DNA from: Methylophilus sp. DW102 | GTDB lineage: Bacteria; Pseudomonadota; Gammaproteobacteria; Burkholderiales; Methylophilaceae | Length of the DNA: 64,000 bases | Direction: 5' to 3' | NCBI RefSeq assembly: GCF_037076555.1 | Contig: NZ_AP029023.1 | Span: forward strand, 558,001 to 622,000 | Part shown: piece by piece, positions 1 through 7,912 of the stretch | Layout of the letters: each line of letters opens with the position of its first letter | How positions within the stretch are numbered: position 1 is the first letter of the stretch | Notes under the pieces: model-generated | What the model was told of the DNA's origin: nothing | Databases searched by the model: none | The model's input: only the letters and a program-made list of their open reading frames with translations | Position numbers and translations under genes: made by a program

Positions 1-41
1 AATGTGACTTTGTCAAGCGGCATATGGTTCCTTGCAGCCAT

Positions 42-64
42 AAAAAAAGCCGCTTTCGCGGCTT
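42..64 (-). terminator. Rho-independent terminator of the bacterioferritin pair
   Basis: A perfect 7-bp stem (AAGCCGC / GCGGCTT, loop TTTC) is followed on the minus strand by a run of seven T. It lies 29 bases past the stop of the first bacterioferritin gene. The first 40 bases of the window hold no gene I can see. Confidence 0.85.
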
Positions 65-92
65 AATTCAATGATTCACTAGCGTGTATCAG

Positions 93-569
93 CTAATCAG
101 ACTCAATCTGTGATTGCAGGTAATTAGGTAGGGTCACGTCTTCGATCAGGCTTTGCTGGGTTTCCAGCCAGTCGATGGCTTCTTCACACGCTTCAAGCAA
201 CTCGGTCAACAAGTCGCGTGTGACGTAATCTTGCAGTTTCTCGGCTTCTGCAATCGCCTCTACCAGTTGCGGGCGCTGTACTTCTTTTTCAAAGCTCAGG
301 TCGCCCTGCAGACATTCCACCACCTCTTCGCCTATGAGTAACTTGCCCAGGTTTTGCAGGTTAGGCAGGCCATCCAGAAAAAGAATGCGTTCAATCACCT
401 CGTCCGCTTCTTTCATGACGCGGATGGATTGTTTGTACTGGTAGTCATTCAGTCGCTCGAGCCCCCATTTTTTGAACATGCGCGCATGCAAAAAATATTG
501 GTTGATCGACGTCAGTTGGTTTTTAAGCACCTTGTTCAAGGTGGTAATGATTTGTTTATCGCCTTGCAT
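93..569 (-). CDS. bfr: Bacterioferritin subunit, heme-binding type (ferroxidase site degenerate)
   Basis: A 158-residue ferritin-like four-helix protein for iron storage, the normal length for bacterioferritin. By register with E. coli Bfr it keeps the heme-ligating Met52 and Glu94. The ferroxidase ligands are replaced: Gln at 18, Val at 51, Glu at 54, and Ala where His130 should be. It therefore probably cannot oxidise iron itself and needs the paralog encoded 12 bases upstream in the same direction. This split is known from heteropolymeric bacterioferritins such as the BfrA/BfrB pair of Neisseria. Co-assembly here is inference. Family assignment is very sure. Confidence 0.93.
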   Translation of the reverse strand: MQGDKQIITTLNKVLKNQLTSINQYFLHARMFKKWGLERLNDYQYKQSIRVMKEADEVIERILFLDGLPNLQNLGKLLIGEEVVECLQGDLSFEKEVQRPQLVEAIAEAEKLQDYVTRDLLTELLEACEEAIDWLETQQSLIEDVTLPNYLQSQIESD

Positions 570-581
570 GCGTGATACTCC

Positions 582-1070
582 TTATGCAGCAGAAGGGCTG
601 CTACCCATTTGGCTCTGGCAGTAGTTTTCGATACCCACCAGTTTGATCAGATTGAGCTGTTTTTCCAGCCAGTAGGCGTGGTCCATTTCGGTATCTTCGA
701 GTTGCACCAGCAACATTTCGCGGGTGACGTAATCTTGCGCTTGTTCACAGGCTTCCATAGCCTTTTTCAGGTGTTTGACCACGGTGTACTCCAACGCCAG
801 ATCAGACTCCAGCATGGATTTCACATCCTTGCCAATATTGAGTGATTCACGCTTGGCCAGATTGGGTTTGCCTTCGAGGAACAGAATGCGCTGTATCAAG
901 GCACGTGCATGTTCGCGTTCGTGCAGCGATTCATGCAGGCTATGCTCTGCCAGGCTGACCAGGCCCATATCGGCATACATTTCACCGTGAATCAGGTATT
1001 GATCGGTGGCGGACAACTCGCCTGCCAGCAAGTCGTTCAGTATCTCTATAATTTTTTTGTCGCCCTTCAT
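582..1070 (-). CDS. bfr: Bacterioferritin subunit, ferroxidase-competent (no heme Met)
   Basis: A 162-residue bacterioferritin starting MKGDKKII. This start was chosen because AAGGAG lies 6 bases upstream; the in-frame ATG five codons earlier has no such site. Ferroxidase ligands Glu18, Glu51, His54 and Glu94 and the late E-x-x-H motif (Glu128, His131) are present. Position 52, the axial heme Met in E. coli Bfr, is Arg. It is first in a two-gene unit with the heme-type subunit, and the two proteins complement each other's missing residues. It stores iron as a mineral core in a cytoplasmic 24-mer. Confidence 0.95.
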   Translation of the reverse strand: MKGDKKIIEILNDLLAGELSATDQYLIHGEMYADMGLVSLAEHSLHESLHEREHARALIQRILFLEGKPNLAKRESLNIGKDVKSMLESDLALEYTVVKHLKKAMEACEQAQDYVTREMLLVQLEDTEMDHAYWLEKQLNLIKLVGIENYCQSQMGSSPSAA

Positions 1071-1180
1071 GACGGCTCCTTGCACGTTTCAGATGCTAGC
1101 CATCATACAGTAAAAATAAATTGATGCAATTGAAATTTTTATGTAACTATTTGATTTTAAATGATATTTTAAATAGAAAC

Positions 1181-1199
1181 ATAAATGACAATCGTTCTT
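1181..1199. promoter_or_regulatory. Possible Fur-like box upstream of the bacterioferritin genes
   Basis: Twelve of 19 bases match the classical Fur consensus, including the central TGA-n-AATC core. It lies about 110 bases upstream of the ferroxidase-type bacterioferritin start, in an AT-rich gap. The position is suggestive but the match is weak, so this is only a candidate. Confidence 0.25.
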
Positions 1200-1234
1200 G
1201 ATGCGCTTGGGGTGAATCATTCCAGTCAGCGAGG

Positions 1235-1825
1235 CTATAACAGCAACGAGAGGTCATGCGCAATATTCTCTGGCTTTTCGCCATAGCCCTCGTAAACACG
1301 CGGTGCGCCAGTCTTATCAAACACATACAAGCCTGCACTGTGGTCCATGGTGTATCCTGATTTTCCCGGCTCACTGACTTTGGCAGCATACACCTTATAT
1401 TCGCTCAAATTGGCCGCCACTTCAGCCGGGGTGCCGCGCAAGCCAATAAAACGCGCATCAAAGCCGGGGACGAACTGCGCCAACACCGCTTGCGTGTCGC
1501 GCTCCGGGTCCACCGTCACAAACAGCACCTGTACATCGTTGGATTTTTCACCCAGTAATTGCATCGTCTTTTTCAGGTCGGTCATGGTAGTGGGGCAGAC
1601 ATCCGGGCAATGCGTGTAACCAAAAAACATCACCACGACCTTGCCTTTAAAGTCGCTCATATGACGCAATTTGCCCGTGTGATCGGTGAGAGACAGCGGC
1701 TGCCCAAACTGGGTACCAGTCAGGTCGGTGCCAATAAAGCGGGCAGAGGGCCCTTGCTGGCAAGCCACCAGCAGCATGCTCAATAGCGAGAACACCAGAT
1801 AAAGCCACTTAAATCGCACAGGCAT
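1235..1825 (-). CDS. SCO1/SenC family copper chaperone lipoprotein
   Basis: A 196-residue thioredoxin-fold protein that delivers copper to the CuA site of cytochrome c oxidase, or keeps its cysteines reduced. A hydrophobic leader ends in a lipobox with Cys22 (LLVAC), so it is probably anchored in the periplasmic face of the membrane. The metal motif C-x3-C is at Cys73 and Cys77 (THCPDVCPTT), and the third ligand is His162 in MDHSAGLY. An ACAAGGA ribosome site lies 10 bases upstream. It is divergent from ilvE and about 29 kb from the oxidase operon, which carries its own SCO-like gene. Confidence 0.93.
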   Translation of the reverse strand: MPVRFKWLYLVFSLLSMLLVACQQGPSARFIGTDLTGTQFGQPLSLTDHTGKLRHMSDFKGKVVVMFFGYTHCPDVCPTTMTDLKKTMQLLGEKSNDVQVLFVTVDPERDTQAVLAQFVPGFDARFIGLRGTPAEVAANLSEYKVYAAKVSEPGKSGYTMDHSAGLYVFDKTGAPRVYEGYGEKPENIAHDLSLLL

Positions 1826-1937
1826 GCAAAAAATCCTTGTAAATCATCATTGAAATGGATTCTAGCATAGGCGAAAAGCGCGCAGATTAGTTTACAATAC
1901 TGGTTTTTGATGACTGACGGATTAAAGGCGAGTTTAA

Positions 1938-2873
1938 ATGGCAATACCGAGTTCGATGGCAGACCGTGACGGCGTTATCTGGTACGACGGCAAAATGGTC
2001 AACTGGCGTGACGCCACCACCCATGTATTAACCCACACCCTGCACTATGGCATGGGCGTGTTTGAAGGGGTGCGTGCCTACAAAACTGACAAGGGGACAG
2101 CGATTTTCCGCCTCAAAGAGCACACAGACCGCTTGTTCCGCAGTGCGCATATCCTCGGCATGAAAATGCCGTTTGATAAAGCGACCATCTCCGAAGCCCA
2201 AAGAGCTGCTGTGCGTGAGAATAATCTCGACTCTGGCTATCTGCGCCCGATGGCGTTTTATGGTGCAGAGGCCATGGGCATTTCTGCCAAAACCTTATCT
2301 ACTCACGTCATTGTTGCCGCCTGGAGCTGGGGTGCTTACATGGGCGAAGAGGCGATTACCAAAGGCATTCGCGTAAAAACGTCTTCTTTTGCGCGTCACC
2401 ACGTCAACATCACCATGTGTAAAGCCAAAGCCAATGGCAACTATATGAACAGCATCTTGGCACACCAGGAAGCGGCGCAGGATGGTTACCAGGAAGCGCT
2501 GTTGCTGGATGTGGACGGTTTCGTGGCTGAAGGTTCCGGTGAAAACATTTTCATCATCCGTAACGGCAAGCTGTACACGCCAGACCTGACCTCTGCGCTG
2601 GAAGGCATTACCCGTGACACCATCATTCACCTGGCCAAAGAAGAGCTGGGCCTGGAAGTGATTGAAAAACGCATTACGCGTGACGAAGTCTACAGCGCTG
2701 ACGAAGCCTTCTTCACCGGCACTGCTGCTGAAGTGACGCCTATTCGTGAACTGGATAACCGCGCCATTGGCGAAGGCACCCGTGGCCCGATCACTGAAAA
2801 ACTGCAAAGTATGTATTTTGATGTGGTTAAAGGGAAAAACGCCAAGTACGCTCACTGGCTGACCCTGGTTTAA
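1938..2873 (+). CDS. ilvE: Branched-chain amino acid aminotransferase
   Basis: A 311-residue class IV PLP aminotransferase that makes Val, Leu and Ile from their 2-oxo acids with glutamate. It has the family N-terminus (IWYDGKMVNW), the LHYGMGVFEGVRAY segment, the KAKANGNYMNS region with the PLP-binding Lys, and the C-terminal FFTGTAAEVTPI motif. Length is typical. It is followed after 31 bases by the small zinc-finger gene, a co-occurrence common in betaproteobacteria, and both end at the terminator near 3.1 kb. Confidence 0.96.
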   Translation: MAIPSSMADRDGVIWYDGKMVNWRDATTHVLTHTLHYGMGVFEGVRAYKTDKGTAIFRLKEHTDRLFRSAHILGMKMPFDKATISEAQRAAVRENNLDSGYLRPMAFYGAEAMGISAKTLSTHVIVAAWSWGAYMGEEAITKGIRVKTSSFARHHVNITMCKAKANGNYMNSILAHQEAAQDGYQEALLLDVDGFVAEGSGENIFIIRNGKLYTPDLTSALEGITRDTIIHLAKEELGLEVIEKRITRDEVYSADEAFFTGTAAEVTPIRELDNRAIGEGTRGPITEKLQSMYFDVVKGKNAKYAHWLTLV

Positions 2874-2904
2874 TGAATTGTTGCCTGTTTGCTGGAGAGT
2901 TTGA

Positions 2905-3093
2905 ATGTCTGATGTCAAAGAGTTTGAAGTAGACGGCAAAGACTTGCCATTGCATTGCCCAACCAAAGAAGTTGCTTTGTGGGCATCACATCCAAGAGTG
3001 TTTCTGGATGTGGCGAAAACGGGGCAGGTCTCTTGCCCGTACTGCGGGACGAAATACCGGTTGAAACCCGGCACACAGGTGCATCACCATTAA
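2905..3093 (+). CDS. Small zinc-finger protein (zf-CHCC type)
   Basis: A 62-residue protein with the putative zinc ligands arranged as LHCP, ASHPRV and CPYCGTKY (Cys, His, Cys, Cys). This is the pattern of the zf-CHCC domain, related to the NDUFS6 subunit of mitochondrial complex I. A GGAG ribosome site is at the correct spacing. It is co-directional with ilvE. The precise role in bacteria is not known to me; the family call is secure. Confidence 0.88.
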   Translation: MSDVKEFEVDGKDLPLHCPTKEVALWASHPRVFLDVAKTGQVSCPYCGTKYRLKPGTQVHHH

Positions 3094-3101
3094 GTCAAAA
3101 T

Positions 3102-3126
3102 CCACGCATCGCGTGGGTTTTTTTTG
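3102..3126 (+). terminator. Terminator after ilvE and the zinc-finger gene
   Basis: The stem CCACGC / GCGTGG with a 3-base loop is followed by G and then at least eight T. It lies 8 bases after the zinc-finger stop codon. Confidence 0.88.
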
Positions 3127-3178
3127 GTGGGGTTGTTGCGTAGTTTAGAAGTTTTAGGAAAGTCATTTGGTATTTCTG

Positions 3179-3210
3179 CGTCATTCCGCGGAGGCTGGAA
3201 TCCATGCGAG
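3179..3210. repeat. REP-like palindromic intergenic sequence
   Basis: The sequence GTCATTCCGCGGAGGCTGGA and the following TCCATGCG resemble the widespread TCATTCC-n-GGAAT-CCA interspersed palindromes of proteobacteria. Only one copy is seen in the window, so the repeat status comes from resemblance rather than from a second copy here. Confidence 0.45.
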
Positions 3211-3302
3211 GCGAAGGGTTGGTTTGGCTGTAATAAAAGAGCAAACGTTGCATATGTTGGAAGTACAAATGGATATTTCTTTGGATAGTCATACTTCTAT
3301 TT

Positions 3303-3839
3303 CGCCTGTAGGCGAGTTACTTTTCTTTGCTTGCCCAAAGATAAAGTAACCAAAAGAAAGTGCACCCCAGCTTCCGCTTGTTTCCTGTGTTGCTCGTCAA
3401 AATAAGCGCTCGCAGAACTCATCCTAGCGGCCTGCACAAAACGCAGGCCACCGCGGGATTCGAACAGCCGCTCGCTTAATCTTATTTTGTCTGCGCTACT
3501 CGGCGCGGCAGATGGGGACCCCGAACACCATGCGAGCGCAACCGTCATTTGTTTCAACAAAAGAATTGGAGATTCAAACCGTCCAAACTTCAACGATGCA
3601 ACTTTGGCGAGATAAATCCCATTCCATCACGCTGAGTAGCGGAGACAAAGTAAGAAACAAGGGAGCGACTGTCTGAGCTCTGCGGCAGCTTGCGGGGTGT
3701 GCAGGCTGCTAGGACGAGTTTCGTGACCGCTTACTTTGTTGAGCAACGCAAGGGAGCCGCAAGGCCGTGATGGCTGGGTGTCGTCCTCTTTGGTTACTTT
3801 CTGGGGGACCAGCACCAGAAAGTGACTCGACGAGAGGCG
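3303..3839. repeat. Non-coding 537-bp element with terminal inverted repeats
   Basis: The two ends are imperfect inverted repeats of about 50 bases, both beginning CGCCT at the outside and ending AAAGTAACCAA at the inside. Each end also folds on itself: GTTACTTT / AAAGTAAC at 3316-3350 and GTTACTTTCTGG / CCAGAAAGTGAC at 3793-3826. Further inverted pairs lie inside (AAAATAAGCG / CGCTTAATCTTATTTT; ACAAAGTAAG / CTTACTTTGT). It fills most of the gap between the zinc-finger gene and murI. Only short, non-conserved-looking reading frames occur. The motif 'TTACTTTTCTTTGC...AAAGTAACCAAAAGAAAG' recurs in intergenic sequence of many proteobacteria, to my recollection. It could be a MITE-like element or a structured RNA. 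Confidence 0.65.
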
Positions 3840-3929
3840 AAAGAGTAGTCTGTGAATGCGACGAGTTGAAGAGTCTTTTAAGTGATAAATAAAAAATTAC
3901 TTTTTTAGGATGTCCCTATTCGTAATCAG

Positions 3930-4712
3930 CTAAACCGAGTTGCTCCACAAGGCTTGCATTACTTGCTGAGTTTCTTCTGTTCCACTGGTCAAAAACACAA
4001 AATCCCCAGCTTCCATAGCTGCATTAAGTATCTGCTTTTGCTCCAGCACCTGATGTAGGCGCTTGGCAACCGCAGCCCCGGTATCAATCAAGGTGACTTC
4101 AGGCCCCACAATCTTTTGAATCTGCTTTTTAACAAATGGATAGTGCGTGCAACCCAGCACTATAGTGTCTGCGCCTGCAGCTATGAGCGGTTGGCAGTAC
4201 TGCTGCAGAAGTGCCAGTGTCTGTGGGGTATCCAGCTGCCCCTGTTCTATGCACTCTACCAGTCCCACGCAGGCTTGTGTCACGACTTGTACACCCTGAC
4301 CATAATGCTCGAGCAGGGCGGCGAATTGCGCACTTTTGAGGGTGCCAGTGGTGGCGAGCACGCCGATGATGCCGTTTTTGCTGGCCGCTGCCGCGGGTTT
4401 GACGGCGGGTTCCATGCCGATAATGGGTAGAGTGTAACGCTCGCGCATGGCGCTGATGGCCGCGGCAGTGGCGGTGTTACAGGCGACGACCAGCGCTTTG
4501 GCGCCTTGGGTGATGAGGGTGTCGGCGATGGTAAAGCAGCGCTGCTGAATTTCTGTCGCCGTTTTGTTGCCATAAGGCGCATGTGCGCTGTCAGCAAAGT
4601 AGTAGAAATGCTCGTGTGGCAGCTGGCGGGTTAAGTGTTTGAGGACGGTGAGGCCGCCGACCCCGGAATCCATGACCCCGATTGGGGCGTTGACTGCAAT
4701 CGCTGAGCACAT
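3930..4712 (-). CDS. murI: Glutamate racemase
   Basis: A 260-residue cofactor-independent racemase that makes D-glutamate for peptidoglycan. Diagnostic motifs are GVMDSGVGGLTVLKHL at the N-terminus, VVACNTATAAA with the first catalytic Cys, and VLGCTHYPF with the second. Length is typical. It is divergently transcribed from the cobalamin adenosyltransferase gene with a 62-base gap. No strong ribosome site is visible before the ATG. Confidence 0.96.
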   Translation of the reverse strand: MCSAIAVNAPIGVMDSGVGGLTVLKHLTRQLPHEHFYYFADSAHAPYGNKTATEIQQRCFTIADTLITQGAKALVVACNTATAAAISAMRERYTLPIIGMEPAVKPAAAASKNGIIGVLATTGTLKSAQFAALLEHYGQGVQVVTQACVGLVECIEQGQLDTPQTLALLQQYCQPLIAAGADTIVLGCTHYPFVKKQIQKIVGPEVTLIDTGAAVAKRLHQVLEQKQILNAAMEAGDFVFLTSGTEETQQVMQALWSNSV

Positions 4713-4774
4713 CGAAATGGCACGGTATGATTTATAATGGCTGGATTATATCGGATTTTATACGGGTGACAGGG

Positions 4775-5326
4775 ATGGCCAACCGGCTGAGCAAGATTTA
4801 CACGCGTACCGGCGATAGCGGTACGACCGGGCTGGGCGACGGCACGCGCGTCGCAAAGTCTGATCTGCGCGTGGAAGCCATGGGTGACGTGGATGAGCTG
4901 AATGCGGTGTTAGGCATGTTGCTGGTTGAAACCTTGCCTGAGGATGTGCGTGACAGTCTGCTGGCGATACAGCATGACTTGTTCGATTTGGGCGGTGAAT
5001 TGTGTATGCCAGGGCATACGTTTATGCAGGCTGGCCGTGTCGCGTTTTTGGAAATGACGCTGGATACCTGGAACGAAGCATTGACGCCGTTAAAAGAGTT
5101 TATATTACCTGGCGGCAGTCGGGCAGCCGCGGTGTGTCATTTGGCACGCACGGTGTGTCGGCGTGCCGAGCGGGTGTTGCATGCCTTGCATGCGCAAGCA
5201 CCGGTGACGCCCGTGGCCTTGCAATACCTGAACCGTTTGTCCGATTTGCTGTTTGTCCTCTGTCGTACCTTAAACCGGCATGCGGGTGTGTCGGATGTCT
5301 TGTGGAATAACCAACATAAACTGTAG
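4775..5326 (+). CDS. pduO: Cob(I)alamin adenosyltransferase, PduO type
   Basis: A 183-residue protein that adenosylates cobalamin from ATP. The family signature KIYTRTGDSGTTGLGDG follows the chosen start MANRLSK. An in-frame ATG 16 codons earlier adds a sequence (MIYNGWIISDF) that the family lacks. Other typical segments are VDELNAVLG, FILPGGS and CRRAERV. Located between murI and pcnB, it has no cobalamin-synthesis genes nearby, so it probably serves salvage or cofactor supply to B12 enzymes elsewhere. Confidence 0.92.
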   Translation: MANRLSKIYTRTGDSGTTGLGDGTRVAKSDLRVEAMGDVDELNAVLGMLLVETLPEDVRDSLLAIQHDLFDLGGELCMPGHTFMQAGRVAFLEMTLDTWNEALTPLKEFILPGGSRAAAVCHLARTVCRRAERVLHALHAQAPVTPVALQYLNRLSDLLFVLCRTLNRHAGVSDVLWNNQHKL

Positions 5327-5359
5327 CGCGGCGCAGGCTGACGCTCGAATTGCAAAATA

Positions 5360-6706
5360 ATGATTAAACAATTACTGCAGAAAGTATTCCGTCGGCGTGC
5401 CAGCGCGAATACACACACTCAATTGCCAGCGGCACAAATCATCCAGGCGGGCAAGCACAAAATCAACCAGAAACATATCAGCCAGGCGGCCCTCAAAACC
5501 TGCGACCAGCTGCAAAAGGCCGGGTTTCAGGCTTATATCGTCGGCGGCGCAGTGCGCGATTTGCTGCTTGATCATCCGCCCAAAGACTTTGATGTGGCAA
5601 CCAATGCCACCCCTGAGCAGGTGCATAAGGTTTTCCGCCGTTCGCGTATTATTGGCCGCCGTTTCCGGCTGGTGCATGTGTTATGGGGGCATGAGACTAT
5701 AGAAGTGTCTACCTTTCGCGGGCATCACCTGAGTGAGGGCGATGCTGAAACCAATGACAGTGGCCGTATCATTCGCGATAACGTGTTTGGCAGCATAGAA
5801 GAGGATGCGGTGCGCCGCGACTTCACCGCCAATGCTTTATATTACGACCCCAAGCGGCAGGAAGTGCTCGATTTTCATAATGGGGTGGCCGATATTCGTG
5901 CCAAAACCTTGCGTATCATCGGCGACCCGATCAAGCGTTATCAGGAAGACCCGGTGCGTATGTTGCGCGCCGTGCGCTTGTCAGCCAAACTGGGCTTGAA
6001 GTTGGAGCGAGATACCGAGACCCCGATTCGCAAGCTGGCCGATTTACTTGAAGACGTGCCGCCTAGCCGCTTGTTTGATGAAATGCTTAAGCTGTTCTTG
6101 TCCGGGCATGCCATTGAAAGCATCAATGCTTTACGTGCGCAACAGTTACATCACGGCTTGTTGCCGTTGCTGGATGTGATACTTGAGCAGCCCATGGGCG
6201 AGAAGTTTGTCATGCTGGCGCTTAAGAATACCGACGAGCGCATTTCGTCCGGCAAGTCATCCAACCCCAGCTTTTTGTTTGCAACCTTGTTGTGGCATGA
6301 AGTCTTGCTTGCCTGGCAAGAAAACCAGAAGCGTGGCGAACATATGATTCCTGCGCTGCATGAGGCGATGAACGAAGTCATCGACAAGCAAGCCGAGAAG
6401 ATGGCGATTCATAATCGCTATACGACCACCATGAAAGAAATCTGGGCCATGCAGCCGCGCTTTGAACAGCGCTCGGGCAAGCGGCCATATGCCTTGCTCA
6501 CGCATCCGCGTTATCGCGCCGGCTATGATTTTCTGCTGTTGCGCTGTGCCTCTGGCGAGCTGCCGCAAGAAATCGGTGACTGGTGGACGCGTTTTGCCGA
6601 TGCCGGGACAGAAGAGCGTACCGCTATGCTGCTACCGGAAAGCGGACCGAAAAAACGTAGACGCAAGCCACGCAAGAAAAAACCGGCGGGTGGAGACCTG
6701 GCCTGA
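5360..6706 (+). CDS. pcnB: Poly(A) polymerase I
   Basis: A 448-residue class II nucleotidyltransferase that adds 3' poly(A) tails and promotes RNA decay. The N-terminal catalytic core shows VGGAVRDLLL and PKDFDVATNATPEQV, with the catalytic Asp pair. The RNA-binding domain follows (EEDAVRRDFTANALYYDP, YQEDPVRMLRAVR). The C-terminus is a Lys/Arg-rich tail (KKRRRKPRKKKP), usual in PcnB and distinguishing it from a CCA-adding enzyme. Its stop codon overlaps the folK start (TGATG), indicating translational coupling. Confidence 0.95.
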   Translation: MIKQLLQKVFRRRASANTHTQLPAAQIIQAGKHKINQKHISQAALKTCDQLQKAGFQAYIVGGAVRDLLLDHPPKDFDVATNATPEQVHKVFRRSRIIGRRFRLVHVLWGHETIEVSTFRGHHLSEGDAETNDSGRIIRDNVFGSIEEDAVRRDFTANALYYDPKRQEVLDFHNGVADIRAKTLRIIGDPIKRYQEDPVRMLRAVRLSAKLGLKLERDTETPIRKLADLLEDVPPSRLFDEMLKLFLSGHAIESINALRAQQLHHGLLPLLDVILEQPMGEKFVMLALKNTDERISSGKSSNPSFLFATLLWHEVLLAWQENQKRGEHMIPALHEAMNEVIDKQAEKMAIHNRYTTTMKEIWAMQPRFEQRSGKRPYALLTHPRYRAGYDFLLLRCASGELPQEIGDWWTRFADAGTEERTAMLLPESGPKKRRRKPRKKKPAGGDLA

Positions 6707-7200
6707 TGGCGATTGCCTTGATTGCCCTGGGCGGCAATTTGCAGCAGCCGGAGCGGCAGGTTAGCAAAGCCATTGAGGTGTTGGCGCATACGCCAGGCTT
6801 GACGCTGCTGCAAGCTTCTAGCCTCTATGCCACCGCCCCTGTGGGGTATGATAACCAGCCAGACTTTATCAATGCCGTGGTGCAAATGGCGACCGAGATC
6901 GAGGCGCCACACCTCATGAAATTGCTGTTGGAGATAGAACAGCAGTTTGGCCGCGAGCGCCCTTTTCCCAATGCGCCACGTATTCTGGACCTGGATCTGC
7001 TCGATTATGACGGCATGCAGTTGGATACCACGCTGCTCACCCTGCCGCATCCACGCATGCATATGCGCGGCTTTGTGGTGGTGCCGCTGGCTGAAATTGT
7101 GCCGGACTTTGTGCTGCCATCCGGGCAGAGTGTTGTAGAATGGTTGACAACAAACAAGCACGACGACGTGCGCAAACTGGATCCGAATTCAATCCGCTAG
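6706..7200 (+). CDS. folK: HPPK, folate biosynthesis pyrophosphokinase
   Basis: A 164-residue 6-hydroxymethyl-7,8-dihydropterin pyrophosphokinase, cytoplasmic and acting before dihydropteroate synthase. Motifs are IALGGNLQQPERQV at the start, YDNQPDFINAVVQM, and RILDLDLLDYDGM followed by LPHPRMHMRGFVVVPL, which holds the Mg/ATP-binding residues. The first codon overlaps the pcnB stop. The 13-base gap to the next gene supports one pcnB-folK-kinase-panB operon. Confidence 0.96.
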   Translation: MAIALIALGGNLQQPERQVSKAIEVLAHTPGLTLLQASSLYATAPVGYDNQPDFINAVVQMATEIEAPHLMKLLLEIEQQFGRERPFPNAPRILDLDLLDYDGMQLDTTLLTLPHPRMHMRGFVVVPLAEIVPDFVLPSGQSVVEWLTTNKHDDVRKLDPNSIR

Positions 7201-7213
7201 ACGAGCAATCTCC

Positions 7214-7852
7214 ATGTTTACCCGCTTTCCTTATGTTGTCATTGAAGGTCCTATTGGTAGTGGCAAAACCACGCTGGCCCGCATGCTGGCAGACAAGTTT
7301 TCGGTAGAGTTACTCTCCGAAAAAGCCGAAGCCAATCCTTTTTTGACCCGCTTTTATCAGGATGCGCAACGCTACGCCTTGCCTACGCAGCTGTTTTTCC
7401 TGTTTCAGCGTTCACGGCAGATTGAGGATATGGCGCAGCGTGACATGTTTGGCCAGCCTACGGTGTCTGACTTCTTTCTCGAAAAAGACCCGCTGTTTGC
7501 GCGCCTGAATCTCGATGATGAAGAGTATTCGCTTTACCATCAAATTTACCAGCACTTGCAGCTGAAGGCACCCAAGCCTGACCTAGTGGTCTATCTGCAA
7601 ACCCCGGTTGATGCCTTGATGGATCGTATTGAAGAGCGCAATATCAGCTATGAGCAAGACATGCCGCGCGAGTATATTGCGCGTCTGGCTGAGGCTTACA
7701 GTGAATTCTTTCATGCTTATGATGCTTCACCTTTGCTGATCGTCAACAACGAAAAGCTCAATATCATTAAAGACCCGGAAGCCTTTGATTTGCTGATCGA
7801 ACGCATAAGCCAGATCAAGAGCAGCCGCGAGTACTTTAATCCTAATTTCTGA
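7214..7852 (+). CDS. Deoxynucleoside kinase (dGK/dAK family)
   Basis: A 212-residue P-loop kinase of the deoxynucleoside kinase family, which phosphorylates salvaged deoxynucleosides. It shows a Walker A motif near the start (GPIGSGKTT), the DFFLEKDPLFARL segment that takes the place of the family's DR-S motif, and the RIEERNISYEQ lid region. It sits between folK and panB, an arrangement common in betaproteobacteria. Substrate preference cannot be read from sequence alone. Confidence 0.88.
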   Translation: MFTRFPYVVIEGPIGSGKTTLARMLADKFSVELLSEKAEANPFLTRFYQDAQRYALPTQLFFLFQRSRQIEDMAQRDMFGQPTVSDFFLEKDPLFARLNLDDEEYSLYHQIYQHLQLKAPKPDLVVYLQTPVDALMDRIEERNISYEQDMPREYIARLAEAYSEFFHAYDASPLLIVNNEKLNIIKDPEAFDLLIERISQIKSSREYFNPNF

Positions 7853-7912
7853 TGCGGGTCTGCTGCGACGCATGTGCTTTTTGCGGGCAGCCTTTTAAGA
7901 CGACATAACGAC

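Noticed and set aside
3153..3815. Several 60-100-codon open frames on both strands inside the repeat element
   Set aside because: They run through hairpins and inverted repeats, lack ribosome sites and have no recognisable sequence; the element looks non-coding.
5360..6706. CCA-adding enzyme instead of poly(A) polymerase
   Set aside because: The Lys/Arg-rich C-terminal tail, N-terminal extension and linkage to folK are those of PcnB.
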